Notes under the pieces: model-generated
What the model saw: the letters and a program-made list of their open reading frames with translations, nothing else
Told to the model about the DNA's origin: nothing
Database searches by the model: none
In this document: piece by piece, positions 5,708 through 9,111 of the stretch
How the letters are laid out: each line of letters starts with the position of its first letter
Position numbering within the stretch: position 1 is the stretch's first letter
Translations under genes and position numbers: made by a program
DNA from: Anaerolineae bacterium
GTDB lineage: Bacteria > Chloroflexota > Anaerolineae > Aggregatilineales > Phototrophicaceae
Direction: 5' to 3'
Length of the DNA: 9,111 nucleotides
Assembly: GCA_014379235.1 (NCBI GenBank)
Contig: JACMMD010000723.1
Coordinates: forward strand, 1 to 9,111

Positions 5708-7303
5708 ATGCCGAGCCAGCAATGGGCGCGCAACTTTACTATAACCGCAGGCGATCTGGAATACCTTAAAGGTATCCTGCTGGAACGAGAAGTCCCCCTC
5801 AACAGCGAACAACTCGCCCGTGCCCTGATTCAAGAACATCTCGAACAAGAAGCCAAACTACGCGAAGAACGCTTCCGTAACGTCCAATTCTACGACCCTG
5901 CCAACACCTATCAAATCGGCCAAAAAGTGATGTTCCCGGCGCTGGAATATGCAACGGCAACGATTGTCGGCGTTCGCTCCGGCAACAATCCTGATTACGG
6001 CGAATTCAATGTCGTCACGGTGAACTTCGATGATGGCGCTGCACACGGTCAACCCAGTCGTGATTTCGCCGCCGATTTATCCGTGCCGCACAAGTTGAGC
6101 GACGAAAACACAAACGCCGCCAATCCCCTGCTCATTGGCGACGGATTAACCGCCGACGAGATCATGAGCGCCGCCCGCGAAGACATCATCGCCACATTAG
6201 AGGAATCCCTATTAGGCGATGAAAGTATCATATTGGTAGCAGGTACATGGTTTCCGCGTGATTTGATCGTCGAGGTCAACATCGGCTACCGCAACCTTGC
6301 CGAAGCCGTACTCGACATGAACGAAGGCGGCGCAATCTCCACTCAAGAAATCCTCAACGAGATCGGCGGACTCGGTGACGTGCCGATGGAACTGCAAATC
6401 TTCTCGATGAATTACGCGCTCAGTCAAGACAGCCGCTTCGATGAAGTCGGCCCCAAAGGCGAGGTGTTGTGGTATCTGGCGCGACTAGAACCGCAGGAAG
6501 TCCAAAAGACACCGTGGCCGCTGCGCTATACAGCGATTGAATATGATCGGGCGCTGCTCTCGTCGGAGATGTTGGCCCTCGAAATCGAGATCGCAGACGA
6601 ACAAAGCCCCGCCGAGCGCGAAACACCCGAATCCGTAGGCGATGAAACGCAGGTCACGTTGGCTTATCCGCACCGCCGCGCTGGAACACTCCCCCTGAAC
6701 AGCAAAACCCGTCACATTTTCCCAACCGCCCGCCGAACCCCACGAGTGAGTTTGACGCTGGTGGATGGACAGGACGGCGAGGAGTATTCGGGTTGGGTTG
6801 TGCGTAAAGAGAAATACGTGTACGGGCTAGACCAGTTCTATCGCAAGCATCGCCTACCTGTTGGCGCATATGTCCTGCTTGAAAAGAGCGACGATCCCGG
6901 CAAGATCATCGTTGATTTTGAGGCGTATCGCCCGCGCACCGAATACATCAAGCTGGTTGTCCCGCACAATGGGCAGCTTTCGTTTGAAAATCACCGCCGC
7001 CAGATTGGTGCTGCTTACGACGATTTGATGATCCTCGGTGTCGATGACATTCCAGCGGTAGATGCGCTTCATGAAAGCGCGCAGACCGGACAGCCAAAAA
7101 CGCTGGTATCCATCCTGCGCGCCCTTATTCCTGAACTGGGTAAGCTGTCGCCGCAGGGTACAGTTCACGCCAAGACACTTTATAACGCCGTCAATGTTCT
7201 GCGGCGCTGTCCGCCGGGAGCGGTTTTTGCTACGTTGGTCGCTAATCCCGATTTCCAGAACGTCGGCGGCCATTACTGGAAACTCAAGGACGCCGCCAGC
7301 TAA
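5708..7303 (+). CDS. Unknown protein with barrel and winged-helix-like regions
   Basis: This is a 531-aa soluble protein that I cannot name. The N-terminal 60 residues are helical and charged. Residues about 62-128 look like a small beta barrel (YQIGQKVMFPALE, then VNFDDG and RDFAADL). Residues about 205-262 look like a winged-helix unit of HARE-HTH style, with FSMNYALSQDSRFDEVGPKGEVLWYLARLEP as its core. A linker at about 296-316 is acidic and Glu-rich. Residues about 345-405 form a second beta-rich unit (GWVVRKEKYVYGLDQFY, then LPVGAYVLLEK), and the end (about 483-526) again looks winged-helix-like, closing FQNVGGHYWKL. Domain calls are inference from pattern; binding DNA or RNA is plausible. 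The frame is open from 5639, but that part spans a hairpin. GGAGG (5691-5695) favours TTG 5705 or ATG 5708. It is followed 20 nt later by a probable partner gene. Confidence 0.75.
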   Translation: MPSQQWARNFTITAGDLEYLKGILLEREVPLNSEQLARALIQEHLEQEAKLREERFRNVQFYDPANTYQIGQKVMFPALEYATATIVGVRSGNNPDYGEFNVVTVNFDDGAAHGQPSRDFAADLSVPHKLSDENTNAANPLLIGDGLTADEIMSAAREDIIATLEESLLGDESIILVAGTWFPRDLIVEVNIGYRNLAEAVLDMNEGGAISTQEILNEIGGLGDVPMELQIFSMNYALSQDSRFDEVGPKGEVLWYLARLEPQEVQKTPWPLRYTAIEYDRALLSSEMLALEIEIADEQSPAERETPESVGDETQVTLAYPHRRAGTLPLNSKTRHIFPTARRTPRVSLTLVDGQDGEEYSGWVVRKEKYVYGLDQFYRKHRLPVGAYVLLEKSDDPGKIIVDFEAYRPRTEYIKLVVPHNGQLSFENHRRQIGAAYDDLMILGVDDIPAVDALHESAQTGQPKTLVSILRALIPELGKLSPQGTVHAKTLYNAVNVLRRCPPGAVFATLVANPDFQNVGGHYWKLKDAAS

Positions 7304-7323
7304 ACGCTGAGAGCGAATAAGCT

Positions 7324-7761
7324 ATGACTACAATCACCGGAAAACCAAGCGGACTCATTAAACCGACGCTCAACACCAAATTCCACATCGACTATGTATG
7401 GTGGGAGCGTAGTTCCGACGATCTGCGGGTTTACCTGCTGAGTCACCTGCTGCCGGAACAGCGTGATCGCTTGAGCCAGAACACCGAAAGCCGCGTGGTC
7501 GATTTTATCAACCCGGAAACAGGCGAAGTGACACAGCTTGATGATCTCGGTCTTGCTATCCAACTGGCGGCGCAAGACCCCACCTTTATTACGCCGCGAA
7601 CGGCGCTCGTAGACAGCATATTCCGCGTGTTTCTGGCCAACAACAACATGCCGCTTTCGCCAACCGAACTGGCGGAATACACTGGACGCTCGGCAATGGT
7701 CATTCTCAAAACGTTCAGCGGCCCGCGTGTTTACAAAGGTATTCGCCCGATCACGGCCTAG
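7324..7761 (+). CDS. Unknown 145-aa protein paired with the 531-aa protein
   Basis: A small soluble protein without a signal or membrane segment. It has an aromatic motif, FHIDYVWWERSSDDLRVYLLSHL (about 20-42), then a short strand-turn piece VVDFINPETGEV (58-69). The C-terminal helical region, about 90-141 (LVDSIFRVFLANNNMPLSPTELAEYTGRSAMVILKT), reads like a winged helix with a proline-marked turn, and ends with VYKGIRP. I associate these blocks with a Chloroflexota-restricted family without an assigned role. ATG starts 20 nt after the 531-aa gene, with only a weak purine-rich site (GAGAG) upstream, so it is probably translated by coupling. A terminator follows, closing the two-gene unit. A role as a DNA-binding partner or regulator is inference. 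Confidence 0.72.
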   Translation: MTTITGKPSGLIKPTLNTKFHIDYVWWERSSDDLRVYLLSHLLPEQRDRLSQNTESRVVDFINPETGEVTQLDDLGLAIQLAAQDPTFITPRTALVDSIFRVFLANNNMPLSPTELAEYTGRSAMVILKTFSGPRVYKGIRPITA

Positions 7762-7837
7762 ACAAATTGCCGACTTACTAGCATCATATTGCCCCATGAA
7801 AAGCGGACGCTTATTGCGTGTAAACGTGATTTCACTC

Positions 7838-7863
7838 AACCCCAACCAATTACGGGGTTTTTT
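7838..7863 (+). terminator. Intrinsic terminator after the two-gene unit
   Basis: AACCCC (7838-7843) pairs with GGGGTT (7854-7859) across a 10-nt loop, followed by a run of six T (7858-7863). It lies 76 nt after the 145-aa gene and 33 nt before the next gene, so that gene either needs its own promoter or receives readthrough. I see no convincing promoter in 7762-7896. Confidence 0.7.
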
Positions 7864-7896
7864 GCTGATAATTCAGTTTGAGGAGTCGTAGTTCGG

Positions 7897-8322
7897 ATGG
7901 GTCGTATTATCAATACGGACGGCGCAGGTAAACGGCGCAGTCAAAACATGCGGAGCGCCGCCGAAATCCTGCGACGCTTAAGCCAAAAAACCGAAATCGA
8001 TGACGAAGTTAAAGACATGGTATCCATGCTGGTCTTTTGCTTCCGTGACATCGACGAGAGCATTCAAGAGTCAGCGGTTGCGTGGGAAAAGCGCGATTAC
8101 TGGGTAAAAGCAGAGGAGTTTCGTCAGCGCTGGTCATGGGCCGGTGATATGGCTGACTCGCTTCAGGTGATCGTCTATCAAGAAGATTGGTCGCGGATGC
8201 CAATCATGATGGCCAAGCTGCTGCCGCGTGTCGCGGACATCAAGATCACCAAGCTGACCCGCAAAGAGTCGCTGTGGCAGGGTTCGTACACCCGTCTGCT
8301 GCGAGAGAAGCCCCCGCGTTAA
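7897..8322 (+). CDS. Unknown 141-aa helical protein
   Basis: A mostly helical, charged, cytoplasmic protein with no signal peptide. It has an N-terminal basic stretch (GKRRSQNMRSAAEILRRL, 11-28), then DEVKDMVSMLVFCFRDIDESI (36-56). A strongly patterned core follows, AWEKRDYWVKAEEFRQRW (62-79), then LPRVADIKITKLTR (109-122) and LWQGSYTRLL at the end. The dense Trp/Arg/Asp pattern is typical of a conserved small family, which I recall as Chloroflexota-specific and unnamed. GAGGAG (7880-7885) lies 11 nt before the ATG. It shares strand with the two upstream unknown genes but is split from them by a terminator. Convergent with the LCP gene. No function can be assigned. Confidence 0.72.
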   Translation: MGRIINTDGAGKRRSQNMRSAAEILRRLSQKTEIDDEVKDMVSMLVFCFRDIDESIQESAVAWEKRDYWVKAEEFRQRWSWAGDMADSLQVIVYQEDWSRMPIMMAKLLPRVADIKITKLTRKESLWQGSYTRLLREKPPR

Positions 8323-8333
8323 GTAGTCAAGTC

Positions 8334-8361
8334 GTAGGGGCGACACATGCGTCGCCCCTAC
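8334..8361. repeat. REP-like 28-bp palindrome between convergent genes
   Basis: Arms GTAGGGGCGAC (8334-8344) and GTCGCCCCTAC (8351-8361) flank ACATGC. With the loop included, the whole is palindromic except for one base pair (A8345 against C8350). This matches a sequence type I know as dispersed in many copies in Chloroflexota and other genomes, which yields spurious peptides reading VGATHASPLQ. It sits 11 nt after one stop codon and 13 nt before the other, where it could end transcription from both sides. Confidence 0.8.
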
Positions 8362-8374
8362 AGAATAATCGTCG

Positions 8375-9111
8375 CTAATCAAAGCGCTCCGCCAGCCAAG
8401 GGTTGACTAGCTCATAATTCGGCACAGCCACACCGTCGCCAGTGGTAATGATTGTGCTGCGATCAATCACCAATTGCTCGAAATTCCCGCCGCTGAAAAG
8501 CACAGGCGGTGCGATTAGCAGCATGTCAATCGGTGATAGATTCGTCTCTACTGAACGGCCAATCGCCGCCGCGGCTCCCGGCCAATACACCGGAATAATC
8601 AGCTTACTGGCCAGCGCCGAAATCACCTGCTGCTGCCGTGCGGCGCGCTGATAATCGTCGTCGCCGTGACGTGTACGCGCATAGATCAGGGCGCGCTCGC
8701 CATCCATGTGCTGCCAGCCCGCCTCAAAACGAACCGCAATTGTGTCAAAATTTGCCGTCGGGTAGGCATAATCCTCGATAACACCCGGCACTTCAATATC
8801 GACACCGCCTACCGCGTCGATCACCGCCACAAAGCCATTAAAATCCAAACGCGCATAACGATCAATGCCCACGCCGAAATTCTGGCCGATGGCTTGGCTC
8901 AACAGCGTGACACCGTAGTCAGCCTGCTCTTGTTCGCCAAGCGCGTTGACGGTGTTGATGCGTTCCATGCCGTAAACAGGCACGTCGATGAACAAATCTC
9001 GCGGGATTGAGAGTAGACTGACTTGCATCCGCTGCGGGTTGACACCAATTAGCATAATGCTGTCGGTGCGCGTGACCATGCCTTCGCCGGGACGTGCATC
9101 CACGCCGACCA
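8375..9111 (-). CDS. LytR-CpsA-Psr (LCP) family protein, N-terminus outside window
   Basis: This is a partial gene: the last 242 codons and a few bases more are present, and the frame stays open to the window edge, reading VGVDARPGEG. LCP proteins are membrane-anchored, extracytoplasmic phosphotransferases that attach polymers (teichoic acid, capsule or glycan) to peptidoglycan. Family marks are clear: RTDSIMLI (12-19 after the internal GTG), SIPRD (32-36), the VGGVDIEVP strand (98-106) and the catalytic-face block DGERALIYARTRHGDDDYQRAARQQQV (134-160), with its Arg, Asp and Gln residues. The N-terminal anchor and start should lie beyond position 9111; the internal GTG at 9103 is not a credible start. 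The short C-terminus after the domain has no LytR_C region. No regulator is visible. Confidence 0.92.
   Translation of the reverse strand, partial: VGVDARPGEGMVTRTDSIMLIGVNPQRMQVSLLSIPRDLFIDVPVYGMERINTVNALGEQEQADYGVTLLSQAIGQNFGVGIDRYARLDFNGFVAVIDAVGGVDIEVPGVIEDYAYPTANFDTIAVRFEAGWQHMDGERALIYARTRHGDDDYQRAARQQQVISALASKLIIPVYWPGAAAAIGRSVETNLSPIDMLLIAPPVLFSGGNFEQLVIDRSTIITTGDGVAVPNYELVNPWLAERFD

Noticed and set aside
6854..7273. 139-codon minus-strand frame within the 531-aa gene
   Set aside because: Shadow frame opposite a gene with clear conserved patterns, with no ribosome site.
7300..7845. 181-codon minus-strand frame
   Set aside because: Exactly opposite the patterned 145-aa gene; its translation is Arg/Gln-rich shadow sequence with no motif.
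8187..8378. Plus-strand frame ending VGATHASPLQNNRR
   Set aside because: The ending comes from translation through the dispersed palindrome; the rest overlaps the 141-aa gene in another frame.

Overview
The window looks like a chromosomal segment of a bacterium, most likely of the phylum Chloroflexota (Anaerolineae-like). The reasons are the rpmH-rnpA-yidD-yidC ribosome/membrane-biogenesis cluster with an extra PQQ-propeller lipoprotein inside it, an LCP-family envelope protein, and three unnamed proteins whose conserved blocks I associate with Chloroflexota genomes. The phylum call is from memory of families, not from a search. No rRNA, tRNA, CRISPR array or transposase is visible.

Layout. 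(1) Positions 141-3275, minus strand, hold one tight operon read right to left. It has a good sigma70-type promoter (3247-3275), then rpmH (ribosomal protein L34; too short for a standard ORF cut-off), rnpA (RNase P protein), yidD, a PQQ/BamB-like beta-propeller lipoprotein and yidC (membrane insertase). It closes with an intrinsic terminator (141-169). (2) Positions 3328-5474, plus strand, start divergently from the rpmH promoter. A strong promoter is followed by a leader of about 300 nt with two possible short leader peptides and alternative hairpins, one of which pairs with the Shine-Dalgarno of the next gene. That gene is a half-size ABC exporter of 578 aa, ending at a hairpin. The exporter is visibly more AT-rich than its neighbours. 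(3) Positions 5568-8322, plus strand, begin with a promoter and a hairpin-rich leader. Then come three genes of unknown function: 531 aa with barrel-like and winged-helix-like regions, 145 aa with a helical, winged-helix-like C-terminus, and 141 aa, helical, Trp/Arg-rich. A terminator separates the second and third. (4) Positions 8334-8361 hold a near-perfect 28-bp palindrome of a dispersed REP-like type, between convergent genes. (5) Positions 8375-9111, minus strand, hold an LCP (LytR-CpsA-Psr) protein whose N-terminus lies outside the window.

How it fits together. The minus-strand operon couples translation (L34), tRNA maturation (RnpA) and membrane-protein insertion (YidD, YidC); the lipoprotein in it may help fold or assemble exported proteins. 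The exporter looks like a separately regulated, possibly acquired efflux unit under translational attenuation. The most interesting candidates for undescribed biology are the exporter leader (3364-3666) and the three-gene unknown cluster (5568-8322).
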